Assembly: GCF_965227365.1 (NCBI RefSeq)
Contig: NZ_OZ245754.1
Span: forward strand, 1,550,001 to 1,614,000
DNA length: 64,000 nucleotides
From: Hwanghaeella sp965227365
GTDB lineage: Bacteria; Pseudomonadota; Alphaproteobacteria; UBA8366; Aestuariispiraceae
Direction: 5' to 3'
Shown here: in pieces, positions 54,537 to 64,000 of the stretch
How the letters are laid out: each line of letters starts with the position of its first letter
Numbering within the stretch: the first letter of the stretch is position 1
Made by a program: the position numbers and the translations under genes
Notes under the pieces: generated by a model
Database searches by the model: none
What the model was told of the DNA's origin: nothing
Seen by the model: only the letters and a program-made list of their open reading frames with translations

Positions 54537-54887
54537 ATGATTGAGGTTACGGTGCAAAAGAATTTTTTTCTGACGGTAGATGAAGTGGACTTGCTCCTTG
54601 GATGCACGATCGACCCCTTGCTGCGCGCGCAGTTCCATCGGGCCAAGAACGTACCCGACGGTGATTTCTGCCTGCTGACGCTGACGGAATCCGAACTGCA
54701 TGAGGTTTACGCGCTGCTGGCGGAACTGCTCACCGCGGAAGGATTGAACGAGGAAGGGTATTTCAACGAAATCGGCGCCAAGGTCGACGCAATCATGGTG
54801 GTCCTGGAAGCCCAGATGCTGCCCAGGTCGTCACAGACCCAACAGCACGGCGACATGCCCTATCCGGAACTTCTCGCCGCCGAATGA
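54537..54887 (+). CDS. small soluble protein of unknown function
   Basis: A 116-aa protein beginning IEVTVQKNFFLTVDEVDLLL, with LLTLTESELHEVYALLAELL and NEIGAKVDAIMVVLEAQ. It is acidic and helical, with no signal or membrane segment. ATG 54537 has GGAGG upstream; longer in-frame forms lack a site. A family is not recognised. It is divergent from the MttB gene and convergent with the next small gene. Confidence 0.6.
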   Translation: MIEVTVQKNFFLTVDEVDLLLGCTIDPLLRAQFHRAKNVPDGDFCLLTLTESELHEVYALLAELLTAEGLNEEGYFNEIGAKVDAIMVVLEAQMLPRSSQTQQHGDMPYPELLAAE

Positions 54888-54943
54888 ACGCAATGAAACG
54901 GGGCCGGTCCGCACCGGTCCCGGTCATATCCCTTCAAATCTTG

Positions 54944-55186
54944 TTATCCGGTTCGTGACCGTCGGCGTCGGGGCGTGTCTTCGGATTCCTCGCCGGTTTG
55001 CACGGCAACCAGCACGACCCCCAATTCCCGTTCCAGCTGTTCGATACGCGCCAGGCGTTCCCGGTCCAATCTTGCCGGGGTGACGTCGACCTGCGCCATC
55101 GCCAGCAGGGGGGCGCCGATTTCGGTTTCCAGCGACCGCAGGGCCGCCAGTTTGTCTTCGGGCATATTGGCCAAGGTGAATACCAT
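54944..55186 (-). CDS. small soluble protein of unknown function
   Basis: An 80-aa protein: PEDKLAALRSLETEIGAPLL, LDRERLARIEQLERELGVVL, ending in a basic RRRRSR tail. It is mostly helical with a coiled-coil tendency. A near-ideal GGAAGGAGG stands upstream of ATG 55186, which argues strongly that it is expressed. It lies 60 bp after the MFS transporter stop on the same strand and may be its last cistron. Confidence 0.65.
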   Translation of the reverse strand: MVFTLANMPEDKLAALRSLETEIGAPLLAMAQVDVTPARLDRERLARIEQLERELGVVLVAVQTGEESEDTPRRRRSRTG

Positions 55187-55246
55187 CGCAGGATCCTCCT
55201 TCCTTGCGGGCCTCGTTCAATACGAGCCGAAAGATGATACGCCGGA

Positions 55247-56581
55247 TCAGCGCGGAGAATCATCATTTTCCTTCGGCTGTGCCTCCGATGCGGCGATTTC
55301 CGCCTCTTCCATCATTTCCGCCATCTCCTCCACATAGGCTTCCGGATGGGCCTGGATCGGTGCGGTGGCGGAGACCGCGACAAAGTCCTCCTGCGCTTCC
55401 TGCGGCGGTGTCGGCCGCCGTGTCATCCGCCACAGGGTGTACAGCACGAAGGATCCGGCGGTGCCCGCGAACAGCAGGAACAGCGAGCCTGGTTGGAAAT
55501 TCCCCAGCAAGGCGCTGCCGACGGCGGGGCCGGCGATCGCCCCCACGCTCCAGGCCAGCAGAAGCGTGGCGGCGAGGGATACATGCTGTCCCGGCGCGGC
55601 ATGATCGTTGGCATGCGCCGACCCGACGGAATAGAGCGTTTCCATCGAGCCCGCCAAGAGCATGAAGGCAAGGATCACCAGTACCAGTCCGCCGGTTGCC
55701 CGCAGGTCCAGCAGACCGACCATCAACGCCGCCGCACCGGCGACCAGCGCCGCGACGACGAGGACACGGCGCCGGTCCAGCTTGTCGGACAGCAAGCCCA
55801 TGGGCAATTGCAGCACGATATTCCCGAGCGGCGCTGCGGCCATCAGCAGGCCGACCTGTTCCTTGTCGAAGCCTTCCAGCAATGCATAGACGGGACCGAT
55901 GCCGTAAAAGCTCATGGTCAGCGCCCCGGCGGCGGCGGAGGCAACGACGCCCAGCGGCGAGATCTCGAAAGCCGCCCGCAGGTCGATACCGGCGCGCTCC
56001 GGCGGCGGCGGCGTCGGGGCGGGGGTGAAGGCGAAGGGGATGATGGCGGTCATGTAGAAACCCGCCCCCAGGATGAAGGCCGTCGCCATGTCCAGGTTCA
56101 GGCGGCTCATGATCAACGAGCCTAGGCCGATGCCGATGATGTAGAGAACATAGAAGATCGACATCACGCGGCCCCGTTGGTCCGAGGGCGAAATCTCGTT
56201 CAACCAGCTTTGCGCGGCGACGAAGATCGCCGTGGAACTGAAACCGGTCGCCACGCGGGCCACGGTCCAAAGGGGCAGGGACGGCTCGGCGCTCATGGCC
56301 AGGATGCTCAGCCCGGCCAGACTGCAGAAGAAGGCCAGGGCCCGGATATGGCCGACACGGCGCACCAGGGGGCCGGCAAAGAAACAGCCCAGCAGCAAAC
56401 CGATGCTGAAGCCCGTGACCACCATGCCGACCTCGCCCTCGCTGAAGTCGAGCAGTTTCAGCCGCGTCGGCGTGAAGGTCGCCATCAAGCCGGACCCCGG
56501 CGCGATCAAGGTCATCCCGCCGATCACCCACCAGGTGGCCTTGCGCGGATCGGTGCCGGTATCTTCCGCTATCATCGTCAT
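55247..56581 (-). CDS. MFS transporter
   Basis: A 444-aa major facilitator with 12 predicted helices. The helix 2-3 loop is GPLVRRVGHIRALAFFCSLA, with SWLNEISPSDQRGRVMSIFY, LLSDKLDRRRVLVVAALVAG and SAHANDHAAPGQHVSLAATL following. The pattern is that of the YcaD-like group of MFS proteins. The substrate is unknown. The acidic C-terminal tail (EEMAEMMEEAEIAASEAQ) is long. GAGGGG upstream of ATG 56581. It is divergent from the glutathione transferase gene. Confidence 0.9.
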   Translation of the reverse strand: MTMIAEDTGTDPRKATWWVIGGMTLIAPGSGLMATFTPTRLKLLDFSEGEVGMVVTGFSIGLLLGCFFAGPLVRRVGHIRALAFFCSLAGLSILAMSAEPSLPLWTVARVATGFSSTAIFVAAQSWLNEISPSDQRGRVMSIFYVLYIIGIGLGSLIMSRLNLDMATAFILGAGFYMTAIIPFAFTPAPTPPPPERAGIDLRAAFEISPLGVVASAAAGALTMSFYGIGPVYALLEGFDKEQVGLLMAAAPLGNIVLQLPMGLLSDKLDRRRVLVVAALVAGAAALMVGLLDLRATGGLVLVILAFMLLAGSMETLYSVGSAHANDHAAPGQHVSLAATLLLAWSVGAIAGPAVGSALLGNFQPGSLFLLFAGTAGSFVLYTLWRMTRRPTPPQEAQEDFVAVSATAPIQAHPEAYVEEMAEMMEEAEIAASEAQPKENDDSPR

Positions 56582-56803
56582 GGGTGGACCCCTCTCGGAT
56601 TATCTCGGCCCGTCTCTGATCGTTGCGGGCGTTGATGTGGGCGCGGTTTTGAAATGGCAACGCGGTTGCCAACCCCTCCGCCGCACTACACGCTCCGCAT
56701 TGACCGTGCAATGACAGGGGCGGTCGGTTTTTCTATGTCTACGACGCGCCAAATCTCAGGGCGGCTGTCCCGTGGGCCTGTACGCTGCAAGGAAGAGGGT
56801 TTC

Positions 56804-57502
56804 GTGAGTATCGATCTTTACACATGGCCGACGCCGAACGGGCACAAGGTGCATATCCTGCTGGAGGAACTGGGTGTTCCCTATACCGTCATTCCGGTCG
56901 ACATCGTGACGGGTGATCAGTTCGATCCGGCCTTTCTGAAGATCAGCCCGAACAACAAGATGCCCGCCCTTGTCGACAGCGACGGGCCGGACGGTGAGCC
57001 CATATCGCTTTTCGAATCCGGCGCGATCATGATCTATCTGGCGGAAAAGTTCGGCCGGTTCATGCCCTCTGATGCGCGCGGGCGATACGCGGTGCTTCAA
57101 TGGGTGATGTTCCAGATGGCCAGTATCGGACCGATGCTGGGACAGGCGCAGCATTTCCAACAATATGCGCCGGACGGAAACGACTATGCGCGGAACCGGT
57201 ATTCGAACGAGGCCGCGCGTCTATACGGCGTGGTTGACCGACGGTTGGCGGAAAGCCGCTATATCGGCGGTGATGATTACACGATCGCGGATATGGCGGT
57301 CTGGCCCTGGATGAAGTTTTCGCACTATCAGGGGGTCGACAGATCCGGGTTCCCGAATTTCCTGCGTTGGTTCGATGAATTGGCGGCGCGGCCGGCGGTT
57401 CAGCGCGGCATGGCGGTCCTGAAGGAAAAGCGGCGTAAACATACGATCACGGACGACGCCAAAACCATTCTGTTCGGCGACAGGCAGTACGAGAGGCGCT
57501 AA
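56804..57502 (+). CDS. glutathione S-transferase, YfcG/Nu-class-like
   Basis: A 232-aa GST. The thioredoxin-fold N-terminus reads SIDLYTWPTPNGHKVHILLE and ISPNNKMPALVDSDGPDGEP, with LFESGAIMIYLAEKFGRFMP. The C-terminal helical domain includes WVMFQMASIGPMLGQAQHF, ADMAVWPWMKFSHYQGVD and FLRWFDELAARPAVQRGM. Residues match the YfcG/YghU disulfide-reductase group (TPNG[HR]K, NPNNKIP). The start is GTG 56804, after GGAAGAGGG, since the protein begins normally there. It is convergent with the CHASE2 kinase gene, 10 bp away. Confidence 0.92.
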   Translation: MSIDLYTWPTPNGHKVHILLEELGVPYTVIPVDIVTGDQFDPAFLKISPNNKMPALVDSDGPDGEPISLFESGAIMIYLAEKFGRFMPSDARGRYAVLQWVMFQMASIGPMLGQAQHFQQYAPDGNDYARNRYSNEAARLYGVVDRRLAESRYIGGDDYTIADMAVWPWMKFSHYQGVDRSGFPNFLRWFDELAARPAVQRGMAVLKEKRRKHTITDDAKTILFGDRQYERR

Positions 57503-57512
57503 GGGCGCGCGT

Positions 57513-59951
<2,439 letters not shown>

Positions 59952-59983
59952 CGTCCGCCCGCCGTCAGTTTCGACGGGAAGGG

Positions 59984-61429
59984 TTAGCCATTCCCATTCC
60001 CATTACCATTGCCGTTGCCGCCGCCATTACCGTTGCCGCCGCCGTTGCCGTTGTTGCCCAGGCCGCCGACACCGCCGCCGACACCGCCGCCGACACCGCC
60101 GCCAACACCGTTACCTACGCCGCCGCCGACACCGTTACCTACGCCGCCGCCGACACCGCCGCCAACACCGTTACCTACGCCGCCGCCGACACCGTTACCT
60201 ACGCCGCCGCCGACACCGCCGCCAACACCGTTACCTACGCCGCCGCCGACACCGTTACCTACGCCGCCGCCGACACCGCCGCCAACACCGTTACCTACGC
60301 CGCCGCCGACACCATTGCCGTTGCCGTTGTTCGCGCCGCCACCGACACCGTTTCCAACGCCATTGCCAAGGCTGGACACCGTGGATCCGGCCCCGTTGCC
60401 GTTACCATTCCCACCGGCATTACCGTTGCCGTTGCCATTGCCGCCTGCGTTGCTCGAGCTGTTGGCACTTGAATTGCCATTGCCATTGCCACCGGCATTG
60501 CTGTTGGACGAACGGTTGGCTTGGCCCGCGGTGCTGCCGGGAAGCGAACTGGTCACAACGGCGACATCGATGGTGACGACGCCCAAAGTCTGGCCGATGC
60601 TTTTGCCGTTACCATTTCCATTTCCGCCGGCGTTGCCATTGCTGCCCGCGTTGCCATTGCCATTGCCGCCTGCGTTGCCGTTGCTGGCTTCCGTGGCTGT
60701 CTCGGATTTCTTTGCGCTTTTCTCTGCCCCTTGGCCATTGCCGTTCCCACCGGCATTGTCGTTTTCGGTTCCCAGTGCAGCCGTATCCGTGCTCTCGGCC
60801 TTTTTCTCCTGGCCGGGGGCGGCAGCTTTCTTACCTTTCAGGTCAAGTCCGGCGGCCGCCGAATTGCGGGTCGCGGTCTGACCGGGGCGGACGAAGACCG
60901 CCTGGCCCGTGACTGCGTCCGCGACCTGTACCAGGCCTTCCATGACATGCACGGCGGCACCGGTCCGGTCGACATTGACCGTGAAGCTGGTTCCTTTGAC
61001 CACGGCGGCGAGATAGGGCGTCACCACTTCAAAATGTTCGGTTTTCTTCTTTTCCACGTTCAGGAAAAGCGTCCCGACTTTTTGAAGGATGCGCGTCGCC
61101 AGGCCGCCCGTGTTTTCCACGGGAATGGACATTTCCGTCCCCGGGGCGACAACAATGGTCGAGCCTTCGCGGGTCAGGATGGCGCGGCCGGTCTCTCCGG
61201 TCACGACGCGGTCGCCTTCCGACAAGGCGTCACCGGGGCTCAACGCGACCGATTGAATGCCTTCCTTGATGATCTTGGCGTCCCCCTCGATCGCGGTCAC
61301 GGTCCATTCGGACCCGGCTTGCGCGGCCGTGGTCACGAACAATGCGACAAGAAGGATGGAAACGAACCGGATGACGTCCGCACTCGCCGAAAAGAGGCGG
61401 TGCGGCATGGAAAAGTTACCTGAATTCAT
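59984..61429 (-). CDS. secreted FecR-domain protein with long Gly/Asn/Val repeat tail
   Basis: A 481-aa exported protein. The signal peptide covers residues ~18-39 (VSILLVALFVTTAAQA). The FecR domain is at ~45-185 (GDAKIIKEG, LSEGDRVVTGETGRAILTRE, VVTPYLAAVVKGTSFTVNVD, VHVMEGLVQVADAVTG). A Lys/Ala/Glu linker follows, then a ~260-residue low-complexity tail of NGN, GGNGNG and (GVGNGVGGGV) repeats to the end. The tail is partly encoded by a perfect 60-bp DNA repeat. FecR domains are periplasmic signalling or carbohydrate-surface modules. It is co-transcribed with the CHASE2 kinase and divergent from a TpsB transporter. The tail could be a surface-exposed, passenger-like region or a flexible spacer. 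Confidence 0.85.
   Translation of the reverse strand: MNSGNFSMPHRLFSASADVIRFVSILLVALFVTTAAQAGSEWTVTAIEGDAKIIKEGIQSVALSPGDALSEGDRVVTGETGRAILTREGSTIVVAPGTEMSIPVENTGGLATRILQKVGTLFLNVEKKKTEHFEVVTPYLAAVVKGTSFTVNVDRTGAAVHVMEGLVQVADAVTGQAVFVRPGQTATRNSAAAGLDLKGKKAAAPGQEKKAESTDTAALGTENDNAGGNGNGQGAEKSAKKSETATEASNGNAGGNGNGNAGSNGNAGGNGNGNGKSIGQTLGVVTIDVAVVTSSLPGSTAGQANRSSNSNAGGNGNGNSSANSSSNAGGNGNGNGNAGGNGNGNGAGSTVSSLGNGVGNGVGGGANNGNGNGVGGGVGNGVGGGVGGGVGNGVGGGVGNGVGGGVGGGVGNGVGGGVGNGVGGGVGGGVGNGVGGGVGNGVGGGVGGGVGGGVGGLGNNGNGGGNGNGGGNGNGNGNGNG
60084..60313. repeat. perfect 60-bp tandem repeat in the FecR-protein gene
   Basis: About 3.8 exact copies of a 60-bp unit, with no mismatch from 60084 to 60313. 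Each unit encodes 20 residues of the tail (GVGNGVGGGVGNGVGGGVGG). Imperfect (GVGGG) units extend it on both sides. Perfect identity means recent expansion or homogenisation, so copy number probably varies between strains. As 60 is a multiple of three, changes keep the frame. Confidence 0.95.
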
Positions 61430-61782
61430 TTTACGGCTTCCTCAAAAGAAACTGACGATCTTCGCCCCATTCCATTTTACTGGAAACCTGCCCGGCTCTT
61501 TGAATAGTTTATCAGCAAAACCTGATCCAGCAGTTCATGTTCCAATTTACCTAAAATTTGCTGGAAAATTGCCGCAAAGGCCGGGATGTTTCCGCGAAAA
61601 TTTTTGAACCGGGCCGACCTCCCCAAATATCAATTACCGGAATGAACGATTGCATAGGGAAATTAATATATCGTAAATCACTGTTGCATCATGATTTGAC
61701 GATCACTTGCCGTGGTTTAGTTGGGGGATTGGGATTACAATCGCGGCGGGCCCGGGATTTAAACGGTTGGAGGGGAACTCCC
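61430..61782. other. divergent intergenic region, FecR gene / TpsB gene
   Basis: 353 bp, clearly AT-richer than the flanking genes, with no convincing coding frame. It must hold the divergent promoters of the FecR/CHASE2 operon and the TpsB-like gene. Short similar stretches (TTTACTGGAAA near 61478 and TTTGCTGGAAA near 61557) are visible, but no strong palindrome or terminator. GGAGGGG (61769-61775) is the ribosome site of the TpsB gene. Confidence 0.5.
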
Positions 61783-63474
61783 TTGCGAGAGTTCAAAAAT
61801 AAGGCGGTCTGCCTGGCAGGCGCCGCCATGTTGTTGGTTGTTTCAAACGCAGGGTCGGTTTTTGCGCAGCGTGCGGATTCTTTCGACCCTGTGCAGATCA
61901 AACGGCAGATCGAGGAAGCGAAACCCGCGCGTCCCGAACGGGAACAGGAAATCGAAACCGAAACCGAGGCGGCTGCCGAACCCGAAGAGGAAGCGCCGGA
62001 TGACGGTGTATCCTTCATTCTGGGCGGCGTGGTCGTTGAAGGAAGCTCGGTCTTCGAACCCTCCCGTTTCTCCGAGTTCTATACCGATCTTATCGCTCGC
62101 CAGGTGACCTCGGCCGATATCGACCGTGTGGCAAAGGCGATTACCGACCTTTACAAGCAGGAAGGCTATGTCTTCAGCCGGGCAGAGGTGAGACCGCAGG
62201 AGGTTGCCTCCGGCGTGCTGATCATCGACGTTGTCGAAGGCTATATCGCTGAGGTGGATATCCAGGGTGAGGGGCTCGATCCGGCGCATTTTCAGACCTA
62301 TTTCGGCGATTTGCTGGCCGAACGGCCGACGCGTTTGTCGACGATGGAACGCGCGCTGTACCTGACCGGGGACCTGCCGGGCTATTGGGTGGCGAAATCG
62401 AACGTGGTGGAAGGGGAGGTGCCCGGCGCCTATGTGCTGCAGGTCACGCTCGGCTATGACGCCTATGATTTCTACACCTATCTGGACAATCGCGGTACGC
62501 CGGAAAGCGGCCGGCTGGAAAGCTGGACCTCGGTCGGCGCCAATGATGTTCTGGGCCTGAACGAACGCCTTCAACTTGGTTTCTTCACCAACCCGCTGGA
62601 ACCGGCCGAAGTGCTGTATGGCGAATTCGCCTGGACCCAGCCGATCGGAACGGCCGGTACCTCGATGACGGCGACTCTGTCGGCGACGGAAACCGACGCT
62701 GGCGGCGGCGACCGGGAACTGGACCTGGAATCGAAAAGTCGCAGCGCGACGCTGGATGTCTTCCATCCCCTGCTGCGCGGATCCAAGCACAGCATCTGGG
62801 TGACGGGCAGTTTCGATGTCCTCCACCTGCGTGAGAATCAGCGCGGCAATGACAATTTCGAGGACAGGACCCGCGTGCTACGGGCCGGGCTGCGGTATCT
62901 CGGCATCAACCGCTGGAGCGGGGATCATTTCCTGCAGTTGGAGGCGAGCCGCGGGCTGGAAATCCTGAACTCCTCCAAGACCAATGACGGCACGCTGTCG
63001 CGCAACGACGCGGAGACGGATTTTACCAAGATCGAGTTCTTCGGCCGCCGCGTACAGCGATTGGGGCAGATGTTCAGTTTCGAACTGGCGGGCAAGGCGC
63101 AATGGTCGGACGCGCCGTTGCTGACCTCCGAGGAATTCTCCCTCGGCGGCGGTGCTTTCGGGCGGGCCTACGACTTCGGCGAACTTGAGGGCGAGGGCGG
63201 CGTCGCCGGTCTGGCCGAAGCGCGGGTGGATCTGGGCCAATATGTCGACTTCATGAACCAGATCCAGTTCTACGGCTTCTACGATGTCGGCACCGTGTTC
63301 CGCGACAATTTCCAAAGCGATTGGGAATCGCTGGCCTCGGCCGGCGGCGGCGTGCGGCTCAGCGCCTATGGTCTCAACACGGACCTTCAGATCGCCAAGC
63401 CGATGACCCGCCGTCCCACCGGGCAGAATGACGAGAACCCGCGCTACATGTTCTCCCTCAGCCTCGGCCTGTAA
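61783..63474 (+). CDS. two-partner secretion outer-membrane transporter (ShlB/FhaC/HecB family)
   Basis: A 563-aa TpsB-type protein. The signal peptide is FKNKAVCLAGAAMLLVVSNA then GSVFA. A Glu/Pro-rich linker (ETETEAAAEPEEEAP) precedes a POTRA domain (~80-150: VVVEGSSVFEPSRFSEFYTD, YKQEGYVFSRAEVRPQEV, GVLIIDVVEGYIAEVDIQGE). A 16-strand beta-barrel follows (~200-563: FSLGGGAFGRAYDFGELEGE conserved loop), ending SLSLGL. The TTG start at 61783 is chosen because GGAGGGG lies 7 nt upstream and the signal peptide is then complete. It has no adjacent classical TpsA substrate in the window; the divergent FecR/Gly-repeat protein is the nearest secreted candidate. The gene carries the only clear TTG start seen here. 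Confidence 0.88.
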   Translation: MREFKNKAVCLAGAAMLLVVSNAGSVFAQRADSFDPVQIKRQIEEAKPARPEREQEIETETEAAAEPEEEAPDDGVSFILGGVVVEGSSVFEPSRFSEFYTDLIARQVTSADIDRVAKAITDLYKQEGYVFSRAEVRPQEVASGVLIIDVVEGYIAEVDIQGEGLDPAHFQTYFGDLLAERPTRLSTMERALYLTGDLPGYWVAKSNVVEGEVPGAYVLQVTLGYDAYDFYTYLDNRGTPESGRLESWTSVGANDVLGLNERLQLGFFTNPLEPAEVLYGEFAWTQPIGTAGTSMTATLSATETDAGGGDRELDLESKSRSATLDVFHPLLRGSKHSIWVTGSFDVLHLRENQRGNDNFEDRTRVLRAGLRYLGINRWSGDHFLQLEASRGLEILNSSKTNDGTLSRNDAETDFTKIEFFGRRVQRLGQMFSFELAGKAQWSDAPLLTSEEFSLGGGAFGRAYDFGELEGEGGVAGLAEARVDLGQYVDFMNQIQFYGFYDVGTVFRDNFQSDWESLASAGGGVRLSAYGLNTDLQIAKPMTRRPTGQNDENPRYMFSLSLGL

Positions 63475-63495
63475 CGGGAAGCATCCTCCCCGGCG

Positions 63496-64000
63496 TCAGT
63501 CGGGGATATCGGCGGTCGACTTCGCGATGATCGCAAAGCGGTCGGACAATTCCGTCATCGCGACCTCATGGACCGTTTCTGCCGCTATCGTGCCGTCGCC
63601 GGTCGCGCTGGGCAGCGGCCGTGTGGCGACCGCGGAGGCAACGACGGTCGCGCCGTAGCCGTGATCCAGGGCGGAACGGGCCGTGGCGCTGACGCACATA
63701 TGGCTCATGAAGCCCGTGATGATCAGCGTCTTGCGGCCGATCCCCTTCAGGACCTCGTCCAGATCCGTTCCGGCAAAGGAATTCGGCAGTTTCTTCTCGA
63801 TCTGCGCCTCGCCGTCCTCGGGTTCGGCCTGTTGCATGTATTTGAAGCCGTTGCCGTCCTTGCCGAAGGGGCTGCCGTCGGGACCGACATGGCGGACATG
63901 GACGATGGGCGTGCCGGCCGCGCGGGCGCGCGTCAAAAGCCCGGCGATTTCCTCCGCGGCGGGACCGACCCCGGTCAGCACCAGGGGACCGTCGGAATAG
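63496..64000 (-). CDS. isochorismatase-like cysteine hydrolase (cut by window edge)
   Basis: The C-terminal ~167 residues of a cysteine hydrolase of the isochorismatase family, continuing past the right edge (YSDGPLVLTGVGPAAEEI at the margin). The catalytic cysteine lies in FMSHMCVSATARSALDHGYG, the lysine region in EKKLPNSFAGTDLDEVLK, and the HVRHVGPDGSPFGKDGNGFK loop is typical of nicotinamidase-like members. Substrate unknown. It converges on the TpsB gene with 21 bp between. Confidence 0.88.
   Translation of the reverse strand, partial: YSDGPLVLTGVGPAAEEIAGLLTRARAAGTPIVHVRHVGPDGSPFGKDGNGFKYMQQAEPEDGEAQIEKKLPNSFAGTDLDEVLKGIGRKTLIITGFMSHMCVSATARSALDHGYGATVVASAVATRPLPSATGDGTIAAETVHEVAMTELSDRFAIIAKSTADIPD

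Noticed and set aside
55263..56711. A 482-codon minus-strand frame over the MFS gene
   Set aside because: It is an out-of-frame shadow of the transporter gene; the transporter frame has membrane helices and MFS motifs.
60084..60313. CRISPR-like array
   Set aside because: The 60-bp units are contiguous with no unique spacers and are in-frame coding repeats.
60009..60881. A plus-strand frame encoding Pro/Leu-rich repeats (PTPPPTPLP)
   Set aside because: It is the antisense reading of the Gly/Val/Asn repeat tail of the FecR protein. The minus frame has a signal peptide and FecR domain.

Overview
The window is a dense, GC-rich stretch of bacterial chromosome. It most resembles an alphaproteobacterium of the Rhodospirillales type. 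This rests on the gene order pyrB-pyrC-plsY-dprA-topA-rnr, a RuvX/GatCAB block, a two-gene MetH, DUF2336 and DUF3369 signalling proteins, and the codon bias. The genus cannot be fixed from the sequence. I saw no rRNA, tRNA, CRISPR array or intact insertion sequence.

Layout. 1-9174 (minus): housekeeping block with rnr (cut by the edge), topA, a DUF2336 protein, dprA, plsY, a dihydroorotase-like gene that lacks its metal-binding histidines, and pyrB. 9362-17114 (plus): an oxidoreductase, then a signalling run of membrane GGEEF protein, multi-PAS/GAF histidine kinase, and response regulator with degenerate GGDEF and intact EAL. 17095-18519 (minus): PepSY protein, cytochrome b561 and a membrane-anchored LuxR regulator. 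18863-25708: zinc-ribbon membrane protein, CitE-like lyase, ruvX, an amidohydrolase, and gatCAB. 25753-34248: a BrnT/HTH toxin-antitoxin pair with a perfect palindrome upstream, small unknowns, HutD, a lipoprotein with TPR and CHAT caspase-like domains, two tandem paralogues, GNAT, and an AraC regulator beside a YHS protein. 34304-37152: an SDR/DUF1772/NmrA operon divergent from a TetR regulator. 37149-42987: an ArsR-methyltransferase regulator divergent from metF and split metH.

42988-46300 is an accessory, partly decayed patch. It holds an AT-richer AIPR-type abortive-infection gene broken by one in-frame TAA, a C-terminal hipA fragment, and a fragment of an unknown gene fused to it. 46372-52684 carries a membrane class III cyclase-like gene, a four-gene copper-resistance operon with a CueR-like promoter, and a full hipBA module with near-palindromic repeats. 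52720-57502 has an MttB-family methyltransferase, small unknowns, an MFS transporter and a glutathione transferase.

57513-63474 is the most system-like accessory block. A CHASE2 histidine kinase and a FecR-domain protein with a long Gly/Asn/Val repeat tail (encoded partly by a perfect 60-bp DNA repeat) lie divergent from a two-partner-secretion outer-membrane transporter. A partial cysteine hydrolase closes the window.

Best candidates for something new: the CHASE2/FecR/TpsB block, the lipid-anchored CHAT protein, the PepSY-cytochrome b561-membrane LuxR trio, and the interrupted AIPR island.
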